Under the pieces are notes generated by a model that saw only the letters and a program-made list of their open reading frames with translations, did not search any database and had not been told where the DNA came from. A program made the position numbers and the translations under genes. Shown one piece after another: positions 21,393-32,860 of a stretch of DNA of 64,000 nt (within the stretch, counting starts at the first letter, position 1; the number at the start of each line of letters is the position of its first letter). The stretch covers positions 953,864 to 1,017,863 of the forward strand of contig JALMQS010000225.1 of the NCBI GenBank assembly GCA_024734495.1, read 5' to 3'. The stretch comes from Forficula auricularia. Its lineage: Eukaryota > Arthropoda > Insecta > Dermaptera > Forficulidae.

Positions 21393-21682
21393 GAGGCGAC
21401 TGTGGGTCAGTGGGTAGAGTGTCGGGCCGCTGGCCTGAAATACGCTGGTTCGAGACCGTGTCTCGACAGATAGATATTTGCAGTAGCCTCCTCTTGGGAA
21501 GCAATGGCAACCTACCAAGAGTATATTTGCCTAGTAAACACTCCAAACTAGCCGTTCGGAACCGGCGTTAAAAAATAGGTCCCGTATATCTGTGTAAAAA
21601 CAGCTAAACACACTCAGCACAGGTATATGTGGAGAGGAGCCGAAACGTCACGGAGACCTGATATGGCACTTAAAGAAGAAGA
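21393..21682 (+). mobile_element. tRNA-derived SINE, 290 bp, (GAA) tail
   Basis: The head has an A box (GTGGGTCAGTGGGTAGAGTG) and a B box (CTGGTTCGAGACCG). A body of about 200 bp follows, ending GATATGGCACTTAAAGAAGAAGAA. Flanks ATTCTAAACTTA (21381-21392) and ATTCTAAAATTA (21683-21694) form a 12-bp duplication with one mismatch. The (GAA)n tail matches that of the LINE at 14890, so the two may share their mobilising enzyme; this is inference. Confidence 0.92.
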
Positions 21683-21699
21683 ATTCTAAAATTATAAAA

Positions 21700-22450
21700 A
21701 AATCAAAAGAAAAAAATTAAAAATTAAAAAGGCAGTCATAGGGACGACAGAAATGAAAACTTAAAACTATGATATAACACTGTTTTTTTTTGTTTTTTTT
21801 TTGAATTTTCAATTTAATTCTAATACTTATCAAAAATATAAGCTCACGGGGGGAAATTAAACTTCTTTATCCGCACATGTTATTGAAATAATTTTAATTT
21901 CCTAATTTTAATCAATTTTATTTGTCATTAAATATTAGTGGTTTTTAAAATATATGGACACACACGATCTCGAGAGTTCAGTGTTTTTTCCCCACCCCAA
22001 AAATGCCTAAATGCCTTAAGAAGTTTTCACTCAGAAAATGAAAAAAGAGGCTTGTGATTGTCAATCTCAGTGGCGCAAGTTTCTGAACTCACATGTACCT
22101 TTCACAAGCGGCCACTTTTAATTTTTATTTTTTAATAATTTTATGATATATTGATGAAAATATCTAAATTATTCAGTACATAATAACTTAAAAAAATGTT
22201 GTTTTAAAATTTAAATGATATATTCCCTTATTAACTTCGATTCATATTAGGTAGATGATCACAAGTTGTGGTCTCTGAATAGATTTTCAAAGATATTTTG
22301 AGAAAACGTCCATTAAATTTATTTATGGTCTTCTATTGGTTCTACTAAGTCAAGCTCAAAATATACTTAACAGTGGGGTAACGGATACTCTGGCAATTTT
22401 TAAGGTGGGGTCCTCGGAAAATTAAACTCGTCGTGTTAGTTGATTTTGTA
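21700..22450. other. No recognisable feature
   Basis: AT-rich. Confidence 0.35.
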
Positions 22451-22454
22451 TACA

Positions 22455-22745
22455 ATGTTAAAAATTTTCTTATATAATTTTACTATGAGAAAATGGGAAG
22501 TTCGGCTCTCAAAACTTTTTAGTAATAGTATTACATTCCAGTATTGTAATCTTACAACATATATTTTTTACTGCGTAGTATCTAATTAATACAAGAAAAC
22601 AGTAAAGTTGCAATTTATATTTTGAGTTATGTGATTTTACTAATATAAATTGTATTTTTTTAATATACGCAATCTTGCATATTTCTATTTGTATACTGTA
22701 AACATTTACTAAATTTATAATTTTTTTAACAGGGTAGGGCTGTAG
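22455..22745 (+). repeat. Unclassified dispersed repeat, copy 1
   Basis: It aligns over about 290 bp with 26895-27200: ATGGGAAGT, TCTAATTAATACAAGAAAA, TGTGATTTTAC, TTTTTTTAATATAC, CAATCTTG and TCTATTTGTAT in the same order and spacing. No terminal repeats or coding signal are visible. Confidence 0.75.
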
Positions 22746-22749
22746 GCTG

Positions 22750-23660
22750 TAGGGTCTCATTATTTAGAAAAGTATTAAAATGGCAACTATTTACATTTTT
22801 ACTTTCACATTTATATTCTATAGAATATAATGTGGAAGTATTGGGATCACCTGCCTGGGTCCTTACTCTTTGAAAGCTTGTTTTATTTTTATAAGACACA
22901 TTTTATTTCCATTACTCAACAAATTAAATAAGTGATTATATTAGTTACTAGTAATGAAAATCTTGTTTTTAATTTATTTATATATCCTAAGCTTATGCAA
23001 TATTTTTTATCAAATGATTTGTTCAGTAAGTACCTACATATCTAATTAATTTAACAAATTTTAAGAGCAAATAAAGATGATTCTCTGCTTGATTGAAATA
23101 AATATATACACTATTTATGTATTTATAAATAATTATGTATATCTGCATAAATTAAAATTGCTTTTTCGAGCTTTCATTTCGGGGGCCACTAGTATTTTCG
23201 TCAATCTTTCACCCTATAGTTACTCCACTCATAGATAAACAACTTATAAAATTTATATTTTGAATTCTCTTGAAATGTTTCAGTAATATTTGAAACAATT
23301 TATTTTTATTGGATTGATTTTATTTGATATTAATTACTAATACACTATCATTCTTTTTCAGAGTTCAATGAAGAGGCTTCGGTAAACCGTGAAAGGATTC
23401 TTTAAGGTAGGCATTCTTGAATTAATTTATACAATCTAGGAATGTTGATGTTTTTCTTAAGTAAGAAAGAAATTACTTAAGGAAGTAAGAATGTAAAAGT
23501 TTTCTTGATCAAATTTTTTTTAGAGAATTTATATGAATTAAATTTGCCATATAAAAATATACTTTTAAAGCTTTATTTTATAATAAATCATTTTTTTTTC
23601 TAAAGAAATCAGATCAACTTAAATTGATTAAAAATATATATGTATTATATTTGTGATCGT
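22750..23660. other. No recognisable feature
   Basis: AT-rich. A 16-bp palindrome ATATTCTATAGAATAT lies at 22813. Confidence 0.35.
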
Positions 23661-23663
23661 GCC

Positions 23664-24996
23664 AGGAAAAAGGGCCCTTATCTTTACCTGGTCAAACTCG
23701 GGGTAATGGAATCTCCTGTTTCTAGAGAAACAACTGAAGAAAACTCTCTTTGTCCCGTCCAAAAAATTTCAAAAATTGACTCAGCTTTGAATATTTGTAA
23801 GTAAAAACTTAGTTTTGAGTTATAGCCGTTTAAATTTTAACAATTTTAAATCAGGTAAAAGAAATTTTAAAATAAAAATTACTATGTAGGTTCTGCACAA
23901 TAAAAGACTAAAATGCTTATTGACCCTATTTATATTTCGAAGTATGAGTCTATCTTTCAGGAGTTCATAAGTAAAAGTGAATACAAAAATAGCAAAAGTA
24001 GTTTAGAACTGAAATCCTTCTCTTTATTTTTCAGTCAAAAAACAAAAAAAAAATTCCCGTACTATTTTTATTTTCAGTTTTATTTCTGAACTCCTGAAGA
24101 TGAAAGGCTCATATCCAGAACTATTTACCTACTATAGAGTCAATAGGCATTTTTACTTTACCATACAGGGTATGGTCAAGTATTGTAATCGTGCATGAAA
24201 AAAGTTTTTTTTTTTCTTATTTTCGAATATCTCAAAAACGGCAGAAACTATTTTGATTAAAAAAATTGAGCAAAACCATGGAATTTCGCTCTACAAAAAA
24301 GCTCTAATAAGTGAACATCGAAAAAATTATATTTTTTAGATAATAATTGTTTTGTCCAAATGTCTGTTAGTCTGTGCGTTACCAAATTTTTGGTGGACGA
24401 GCTACCTCAAAAACTAGTGTGAATATCGAAACCAAATTTTACACATAATTTTGGTCTGTTGAGATTAAGAGCTGATTAGATTTTGGTGCATATCGACCCA
24501 AAGTTAAGGGGGTGGAGGGGGTTAAAAATTAAAAATCTAGACCATTTGATCAAATTCAACCAAATTTTGTATACATAATCAGTGGGCCCCCAGTAATCTA
24601 AAAATGCAAAAACTAACCTCCCTCCCCAACATAGATTATAAATAATTTTATTAAATATTAAATATAAGTGAGGGGCCAGGTTGTATGGTAAAGTCAAGTG
24701 GATGGCCACATCAGAACTCGTCAGCTTATTTAATTTATTGTGTGAAACCTACCTAGTAATTTTCTACATTATTATATTTTAAAATTTCTTTTTACCTTTA
24801 TAACATGTTTCACCTAGAACCTACACCCTTAACAAAAATTTTAAGAAGACATAAATCTGGCATTTTTCCATGTTTATCTCTCGCTATTAATTAGCTACTG
24901 AATTGTATATGTTATCAAATATTATACTCCATATTTAACTCACATTTTTTCCATTCCTGAGAAAAATGCTAGGTGAAGATAAGGGCCCTTTTCCCT
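23664..24996. mobile_element. Inverted-repeat element with AGGGAAAAGGGCCCTTATC ends, hosting another repeat
   Basis: The terminal arms (23664-23689 and 24971-24996) pair at 24 of 26 positions around the core AAAGGGCCCTTATCTT. Inside, 23911-24154 is a separate foldback (AAAATGCTTATTGACC / GTCAATAGGCATTTT), and 24155-24694 is a copy of the ACTTTACCATAC family. No target duplication found. Confidence 0.75.
24155..24694 (+). mobile_element. ACTTTACCATAC family copy, nested
   Basis: It begins with the hairpin ACTTTACCATACAGGGTATGG and ends GTATGGTAAAGT, a 12-bp terminal inverted repeat. Landmarks: TCTCAAAAACGGCAGAAAC, CTGTTAGTCTG, GGTGGACGAGCTACCTCAAA, ACCAAATTTTGTATACATAA. Related sequence continues outside to GATGGCCACATCAGAACTC in this copy and in the inverted copy at 27656, so the real outer border may lie further out. 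Superfamily unknown. Confidence 0.75.
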
Positions 24997-25790
24997 AACA
25001 CCAACACATTTTTTGGTCCTTCAGATCCTTTTGTTCATTTATGCCAATGTAGTAGGTACACGAAACTAGTTTATATTACAAAAAATTATAAATAGCTTGC
25101 ATGGGACTTGAATGTGAGTCCCCATTGTGGAAATTGGCGATTCTAGATTTTTACTTAATTAATTTTTTATTTAAATGATGAATTTTTTCGTGTTCTGGTT
25201 ATAATTATTGTATACCTACAAATAATAGTAGATAAATAGAAAAAAAATTGTGAATTTAATTTGCGAGGGAATTTCATTTTAATGGAGTTTCTTTATATTT
25301 AATTATTTCTTGAGTAGGTAATTTATTTAACAAGAAACTAATTAGGATGAATGTTGAAAGAGCCGAGATTGCAATGCCTTGGTTTATAATGGAATAAAAG
25401 CATCACTTCTATAAGGTGATTATTAGGTTGAGCGGTAGACATCAAAGAGACTAGGTACCTATGTGCATTTGAGAAGAAGCTTAATGGACCGAGGATTTAA
25501 ATTAAAATGGATAAAATTCACCTTTTAGCTATTATTTACAGTATTTAGTATACATATAAATATCACACAATTTCAAAACATTTTGAAGATAATTACATGA
25601 AACCCCACCTAGAATTTCTTGCATTGTATTGAAAAATGTTTGACCTTGCACCCACACCGAATTCCTTCAGTATTATTTTGAAGAGTCATTAAACGATATA
25701 CCTACTCAAATGAATTTAAAGAAACTCATCACAGCTACTTTTTTAAAAAATAGCAACGTACTTTCAAGTGCATCTACAGCCGAAACCTAG
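24997..25790. other. No recognisable feature
   Basis: AT-rich. Confidence 0.35.
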
Positions 25791-25795
25791 TATAA

Positions 25796-26447
25796 GGGGC
25801 CGTCCATAAATTACGTCACACAGTAAGGGGTGAGGGGGCATCTCAGATTTGTGACAGGAGATCTTAAAAATTGTGATGTCACGAAAGTCAAATTAAAAAT
25901 TTTTAAAAAATTTTTAAATATAAATAATAAATAAATTTATAATTTTCCCACCTATATATCAAAGAAAAATTAACATATTCATTAGAAATTGTTTTGATCA
26001 CGCTTTTAACAAGATATATATCGCAAGACTAATGCTGATTGAAGCTATTGGAGTCTGCTGAGTCTTAAGTCTGGACCAAGAGAGAATGAAAAAGATATGA
26101 TCCATTTAGCTACAATCCTACGTCATTATTGCGTATAGTCCGCATGACACTTTGGATGGATCACCAAGTTAATTTTTCTTTGATATATTGATCGGAAAAT
26201 TATAAATTTATTAACTTCATTATTTAAAATTAGAAATATGTAATTTCAGATATTATTTTCACTTAATATTTGACAAAAATCATCTACATTTGATTCGCGG
26301 TGGAATCAAATGTAGGAAACATACGAATAAATAATAAATATAAAAGTGATAGTGTGACGTCACAATAAAGAGGGTCTCAACGAAAGTGACAAAGGGGAGG
26401 GGTCTAAAAATCTTGAATTTCGTGGGACATTATTTATGGATGGCCCC
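25796..26447. mobile_element. GGGGCCGTCC MITE interrupted by another foldback
   Basis: The left end is GGGGCCGTCCATAAATTACG with the following GTCACACAGTAAGGGG; the right end is ATTTATGGATGGCCCC. TAA precedes the left end but TGG follows the right. The copy is 652 bp against 246 bp at 16787 because of the insertion at 25931-26213. Confidence 0.85.
25931..26213. mobile_element. Nested foldback element, ~283 bp
   Basis: Arms ATAAATTTATAATTTTCC and ATATCAAAGAAAAATTAAC (25931-25974) pair with GTTAATTTTTCTTTGATAT and AAAATTATAAATTTAT (26168-26213). It lies entirely inside the older MITE. Confidence 0.8.
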
Positions 26448-26894
26448 TGGGTTCAAATCAAATTTTCTTCTTTTAGAGATACCGGTACCACAAACTCACA
26501 CTCCAAAAGATTCCTGACATTATTCTTATTAATTTAATTAATTTGTTTTTTGTTGATGCTTGTAAAATAGTTTTTACCATATGATTCCTTATATTTAATT
26601 AAAGTATGGCCATGCTGTGGATTAAGTTTTTTCCTCATCTTAACATTTAAAAACAATGCTTTGCCCATGCTTCTCATTGGATAAAGTAAAAAAAAAAAAA
26701 AAATGGAAAGTCATTATGTACCCACATTGTTTTGACCTTCTCTTTAATATGAATAAATATAATACCTAATTTAAAAATAAATAGGAAAAAATTAATTAAA
26801 TAAAAAATTATTATTAGATGTAGAAAAACTCAAAATGTGCGGTGAAAACTCAAATTTAATTTTTGAGCTCTCGTGATAATTCCACTCCATTCTA

Positions 26895-27200
26895 CACTAT
26901 TAAAATTTATTGTCTAATTTTATACCATAAAAAAATGGGAAGTCTGGTCTCTAAACTTTTTCTAATAATACATACCAGTAATTTAATTTTACAGCATATT
27001 TTTTTTACTAATATTTATCTAATTAATACAAGAAAAAAGTTAGTATAATTAATTTTTATTTTGCAATTCGTTAATGTGATTTTACAAATATAATAGATAT
27101 ACCTAGAATTTTTTTAATATACACAATCTTGTAAATTTAATCTCTATTTGTATTGTAAGCCTATAGAAAATTTATAATTTAGCTTAACAGCGTAGAAGCA
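26895..27200 (+). repeat. Unclassified dispersed repeat, copy 2
   Basis: Partner of 22455-22745; see there for the shared words. Confidence 0.75.
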
Positions 27201-27209
27201 AAATTGCAG

Positions 27210-27650
27210 CTCGAACTTCATAGGATAAAAGCAGCATCCCTTGTCCTTCTTTTTTGTCATAATCTCCTAACGATTATCTTGGATTTCAGATTTTATTGAC
27301 ACCAAATTCTCTATTCCATAGTCGGTATTTTAATCGTTTCCACAATGCTCTTCTTTATTTTCTGCGTTTCTTCATATTTTCAAGTAGAAATTCACGGCCT
27401 AGAAATTGAAATCATTTTATAATGCAAATATAATGCAAATATGCATTTTATATCTGCTAATGTATTTTTAAAGCTCATATCTTTTTATGCATGAGTCGAG
27501 ATTTAAAAACACAATGAGATAGGGGTAGATTTTAGTTTTAGCCTGCATAGGCTAGCAATATCTACTTGTATGTTATTAAAAAATCTCATTTTAACACTTC
27601 AAACAAGTTACAATGAAGTAGACTATAAACTCAAAATAATAAAAAAATAA
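27210..27650. other. No recognisable feature
   Basis: AT-rich. Confidence 0.35.
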
Positions 27651-27655
27651 GCTGA

Positions 27656-28330
27656 CGTGTTCATGATGTGGCCATCCACTTGACTTTACCATACAACCTG
27701 GCTCCTAAAATTATTTATAATCATGTAGGGAGGTTAGTTTTTTGCATTTTTATACTCCTGGGGTCCCACTGATTATGTATACAAAATTTGGTTTAGTTTG
27801 GTAAATAGCCAAGATTTTCATTTTACCCTAAACCCCCCACCTCCCTTTGGGCGGTTAGTTTTTGCATTTTAGTTTTCTGGGGTCCCACTGATTATGTATA
27901 CAAAATATGGTTGAGTTTGCTCAAATGGCCTAGATTTTTCTTAATTTTGGGTCGATATGCACCAAAATCTAATCAGCTCTTAATCTCAATGGACCAAAAC
28001 TACGTGGGAAATTTGGTTTCGATATTCAAACTAGTTTTTGAGCTACCTCGTCCACAAAAACAGACTAACTAACTAACAGACAACCAGACAACCAGACAGA
28101 CAACCAGACAGACAACCAGACTAACTAACAGACAAAACAATTATTATCTCGAAAAATATAATTTTTTCTATGTCAACTTATTTTTTGTAGAGCAAAATGC
28201 CATGGTTTTGCTCTATTTTTTTTAATCAAAATTGTTTCAGCCGTTTTTTGAGATATTTTCGAAGAAAGAAGGAAAAACACTTTTTTCATGCACGATTACA
28301 ATACTTGACCAAACCCTGTATGGTTAAGTA
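27656..28330 (-). mobile_element. ACTTTACCATAC family copy, inverted
   Basis: Reverse orientation of the copy at 24155. It holds two and a half minisatellite units (GGGGTCCCACTGATTATGTA at about 27758 and 27877) and a short tandem run of CAGACAAC / ACTAACTAAC words at 28062-28135. It ends with the hairpin CTTGACCAAACCCTGTATGG. Confidence 0.8.
28062..28135. repeat. Simple tandem repeat CAGACAAC/CTAA
   Basis: Imperfect units of 4-8 bp inside the preceding element; the copy at 62613 has the complementary GTTGTCTG words. Confidence 0.85.
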
Positions 28331-28334
28331 AAAA

Positions 28335-29095
28335 ATGTCTTTTTCTTAATTCGTTATATTTAAATAAAAATCTACAATGGAAATATATCCCTATGTTTTA
28401 TGCTTTTCTTGAAACGAAAATGTATTTCTGACATTCATGCTTTATCCTTAAATTTTAGATAATTATTTACGGCGGATACCATTACCTTGAAATTTCCATA
28501 AGGTGTTTGTTCGCAATAAAGTATTTTAATATGAACAATTAATTTTTGAGCATCATTTTTTCGCTAATTATCTGTATTTATATTTATATCTTCAATTAAA
28601 AAGTCTTATGAAATACACACATTCTTTATTTTGGATGTTCTTAGCCTCATTCTAATTATTGTTGTCTTCCCTTTTTTAATGAGCCTAAACTTTATTTAAT
28701 TTTTTAATTATACTTTTTTAGTTTCATTTGAATGTTTAACCAGGTTGATCTCTTATGACTATTATTATTATTATAGCGTCTTAACCTGTTTAGAATTTTT
28801 ACGATAATTAAATATACATCTTTTGACTGAGATAATTAACATTTGTGTCGAGACGAAAACAAAATGGATCTATTTTATAAAATTATATGCATAACAAACA
28901 AACAAATATTACTAGTTATAACAATAAAAAGTGTAAGTAGAAATATAAAAACTTTTAATTTTACGACATAATTGCTTATTTAAAACATTTCAAATGGGCA
29001 TTAAAAAAATGATTCAATTAATTTGATGTGTTTTAAATTGACTATTAAAGAATAAATTTTTTAATTTCCAAAATAAACACTAACTATATAGTTAG
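28335..29095. other. No recognisable feature
   Basis: AT-rich. Confidence 0.35.
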
Positions 29096-29625
29096 AATAA
29101 AAGAGGTAGTAAACCTGAGGTCGAATGCCGCGGGGGAATGTTATCAGACGATTAATTTCCATGAAAGCTTACATGAAAAGCTTAAGTTGATAGAGGATAG
29201 CGGCCGCGTCCGGTGCGTTTTTATTTCCCGTTTGCGATATATCTTTTGGCGATTTGATCCGTAGAATGGTGGCAGCCACGGGATCTGGGATCGGGGATCG
29301 AGGATCGAGGGCTCTTAACATTTATGTTTATGTGCAGTTGTCGCAAGTAGAGGGGAGCGTAGGGGAGTGGAGCGGACTGTATCTGGCAGGGCATCTTCCC
29401 CTCCATCCCCTCCCCGCCTTCGCCGCGCCGGGACAACCCTCGTGCATTGATTTCACGTCAAAGCATGCTGCTGGCGAGACTGGCTTCGAACATTTCAAGT
29501 GTTTTCATTTGATCCTGCCTGCATGGCTGCTTGCTTCCCTTTTTCCCTTCTGCCCTTCAGCCCTTCTTTCTTTCTTTCCTTCTTTCTTTCTTTCACCTTG
29601 ATTCACCTTTCTCGCTCAGATGCTA
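29096..29625. other. GC-richer unique island, possible regulatory or non-coding exon region
   Basis: Composition is balanced or GC-rich against AT-rich surroundings, with several CpGs (AGCGGCCGCGTCCGG at 29199). It has short direct repeats GATCGGGGATCGAGGATCGA and a (CTTT)n run at 29563-29596. I found no copies elsewhere in the window. Open frames on both strands lack known motifs. Confidence 0.3.
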
Positions 29626-29948
29626 GCTGGCTAGATTTCCATCATTAACCAAAGGCACTTTGGGAAACTTCGAAATTAGAATTTGAAATTTTAATTTATT
29701 AATGGACGCCTTTCGGATATTCTTTCCAAAAACAAATTTCACAGACGTTTTGTTTTTTCGTTTAAGACAATTACCAATTATTTCGAAATGGAAATGGAAA
29801 TTCTTCTATAGATAATACGACATTCCTAGTTTTTTTTTTTTTTTTCAGTGATAAAATCAAAATTTTCTATATTAGTGGAAAAAGTTAACCAAATCGTACC
29901 TATAATTTCTCAATTGTGTTAAATTTTGATAAAGTGATTAAATAGTTC

Positions 29949-30175
29949 TTCTTCTTCAAACGCCATACTGAATTCCGAGCGTCGGCAATTAATATGGAGT
30001 GTATTCTTTCCAGTACAATTTTCTTGGGGGAAATTTTTCACAGATGCGGCTTACTGGATTTAATGAGGCGCCTTGCATTTTTGACAAAGATGAAAATTGT
30101 TCTGACTAAAGTGAGATTCGATCCCGAATAAACTCGATCTGAAGTAAAGCGCTTTAGACACTTTTTTTGTAATGT
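29949..30175 (-). mobile_element. Probable SINE, degraded, (GAA) tail
   Basis: On the minus strand a tRNA-like patch (GCGCTTTACTTCAGATCGAG, then GGGATCGAATCTC) precedes about 150 bp of body and ends TATGGCGTTTGAAGAAGAAG. The tail is like that of the SINE at 21393. No duplication identified. Confidence 0.5.
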
Positions 30176-30559
30176 CTTTTTCTTGAGCAAATTTGATACA
30201 ATATATATACAGTTTCATCCCGATGTGGGATTTTTATTTTCAAATCGTACATTGCCCTTCAAAGGGCATTCGCCGATATGGATAATAGTTAATTTATTTA
30301 TACAAGTAATCATTTGGGAAATTTTAGTCTATTGATTATTAGGTAGAGAGAGTATCGTGGGTTTTTGGTTATTTTTGTCTGGGAAAATGCTCAGGAAAAA
30401 CCCCAGTTTTTTAGGATGTTTGAGAGAGGACCTTAGTCGGGATTTTGGAAGGACGAAAGATGCGGGGAGAGGGTTATTAGGATGTGAGGTTATATTTTTT
30501 CTATAACTAGTGAATTGTTAATAGATTATTAGCTAATTATGCTTATTTACATGATCTAT

Positions 30560-30610
30560 TATCTTTTTTTTGCGCCTTAGACACTGCTCTATCGACCTAA
30601 CTAAATAGTT
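30560..30610 (-). repeat. tRNA-like SINE head fragment
   Basis: Minus strand AGGTCGATAGAGCAGTGTCT followed by AAGGCGC resembles an A-box region of a tRNA-derived head. No B box is found at the expected distance. Confidence 0.35.
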
Positions 30611-30619
30611 CTAGAGTGT

Positions 30620-32490
30620 CTAAATAGTTCTTTTATACTCATAAATTCAGTGCATCTAAATAGACATATCAGCATAATATTATTTTCTCAAACCGGGACA
30701 ATTTCGAGAGGTTGGTCAAAATAGAAAATGCGCGCCTATCTACCTATATGTGATTTCAAAAAGAGAGAAGTATTATATATCAAACAAAGAACTTATGATT
30801 AAAAAAGGCTAATTAATGAAGTAGTTGAAGAAAACAACAATTATTTAGTAATATTTTTAATTACACATAGCTAAACATAAATAATTATCAAAATGCTATT
30901 AATATTTATCCCTAGGATGAACTCTCTTCAAAAATTACACGCTTTCCACATAAGCCTAAAAAGTGAATTCGCACAAAAAAAATCGTATAAAATTGCTCAT
31001 TGTGCTTAAGAATAGCTGAAACATTTTTTTTAGCTGTATAATTTCATAAATTAAAAATGTTAATTATTTTTACTAAATTTTATGATAGGTAACCTTGTAA
31101 ATAAGAATTAAACGGGTAAGAATGAATGAACCGATTTGGTATCTAATTAGAATCTACTTTTAAAATCTTTGATTAATGGTATAAAAGATTGTTAATTTAT
31201 ATTAAAAAAATAATGATGAGAAAGACATTTAAATATCATGAGATTTTTCCAATACATTTTTTTTCTTCTAACTCCTTTAATTTAATATGCAATTTAGAAA
31301 AGGGCACATGTCTGAAAATTGAAGGAATAAAAAAAAACTAATTATTTTCTAAAGTAGTGAAAATTTTTTAAAATTTATTTTTCAGTTACATTTTCAGGGG
31401 GAGTAAAATTAATACCAGAGTTGTGCCTTTTTCTAGTATAGTATGTGCACAGGGAAGCTTTTAGACATTTATTATAAAAAAGAAATTGCATATTCAATTA
31501 TTTTATTCCTATTTTCTTTTTCTCGTGGAGAGTATGATTTAGAAAACATCCCTGCTTTCCTCTATCTAAGCAGCCAATGGAATCTTTTAAATATTCTATA
31601 ATTTGATGAAAAAACAAATTATTTTAACAGTATTAAATACCAGTCGAAATTTCGTTAGTATTATAAGGATAACTTCGAAATAAAATAAATCATTAGAACA
31701 GGATTCAAAAAATGTTTTTCCTTTTTGTTTTCAAAATATTTAATATTATTTGATCAAGATTATTTAAGTATCTTTATAACATAAGTTATAGGGAAATAAA
31801 TTGATATCTTAAATCTGAAATAATTTAAAATTCAAGCTTGATTATTTTCTTAGTTAGATATATTATATTTTCACCTTGATTCAAAAAATACTTTATTCAG
31901 CTAAAATAATATTTTGGAAAATTAAAGATATATAATTTACTAAGCCAACATTTTTGATCCAAGGTGCATAACAAGCTATCAAACTGCTTCTCCATTGACT
32001 TTCAAATAAGAGCCATTCCGAAAGTTAAGCTCATAAGCTAAATGAAAGCGAATATCTTGATTTAATGACAATTTAATAAAATATCTAATCGGAAAAAACC
32101 AATCCGTATATAAAAAAAAAACTCTGAACACCTTTTCAATCTGACATTGAAAAGCTAAATACGCTCTGCTTTTGCTTCGCCTGTAGCGTTTTAGTTTACC
32201 TAAACCAAATAAATATTCTCTATTTTTACAATTTGAATATTTTCTGTTTTCGTACAGTAGAAATTTCTTTCTTTTACCAAGTTAGTATGACCTTAAAAAA
32301 GAAAGAAAAAATATTTAGAAAAATCTGTATTGATATTTATATATACGATATTATAGTAAGTACTCTAGTTAAATTCAATATTTAATTATTTATTGTATTT
32401 ATTTATTCTTCATCATATACATACATATATAAATACGTAAATAAATAGATACATACATACACATATAACATTAATAAAAATAAAATTTAA
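30620..32490. other. Long AT-rich stretch without recognisable feature
   Basis: I see no coding, RNA or terminal-repeat signal. Confidence 0.4.
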
Positions 32491-32500
32491 CCCTCTATAG

Positions 32501-32852
32501 CAGTGGTTCTTAACATTTTTAAGCTGCGACCCAAATTTGAGAAATCTGTTCATGTTGCGAACGCCCCCCCCTCCTCAGTAAAAAATTTAATTACCTTTTT
32601 TAGACGATACTTGAGAAATTTTCTTCAATTTACAATGATGACTTTTTTAACTCGCATATAATATTTTTTGTTACAATTAAGATAACCAAAGGTACTTTTC
32701 GATCTAAGGAAAATTTAATGAAAAAGAACGTGAGTTTTTCATATTTTCATTTTTTATAGTATTGAATAAATCAAAATATATTTTTCAACTTATAATAATA
32801 AGTAAAATATTTGATTAACGACTCTGCGACCCATATAGGTTAAGAATCACTG
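32501..32852 (+). mobile_element. hAT-type MITE, CAGTGGTTCTTAAC family, 352 bp
   Basis: Ends CAGTGGTTCTTAAC and GTTAAGAATCACTG. Flanks CTCTATAG (32493-32500) and CTTTATAG (32853-32860) form an 8-bp duplication with one mismatch. The inside begins AAGCTGCGACCCAAATTTGA, a phrase common to this widespread hAT end type. Confidence 0.92.
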
Positions 32853-32860
32853 CTTTATAG

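Noticed and set aside
29254..29601. 115-residue frame in the GC-richer island
   Set aside because: Its end is encoded by a CTTT microsatellite and the remainder has no recognisable domain; it may be a non-coding region.
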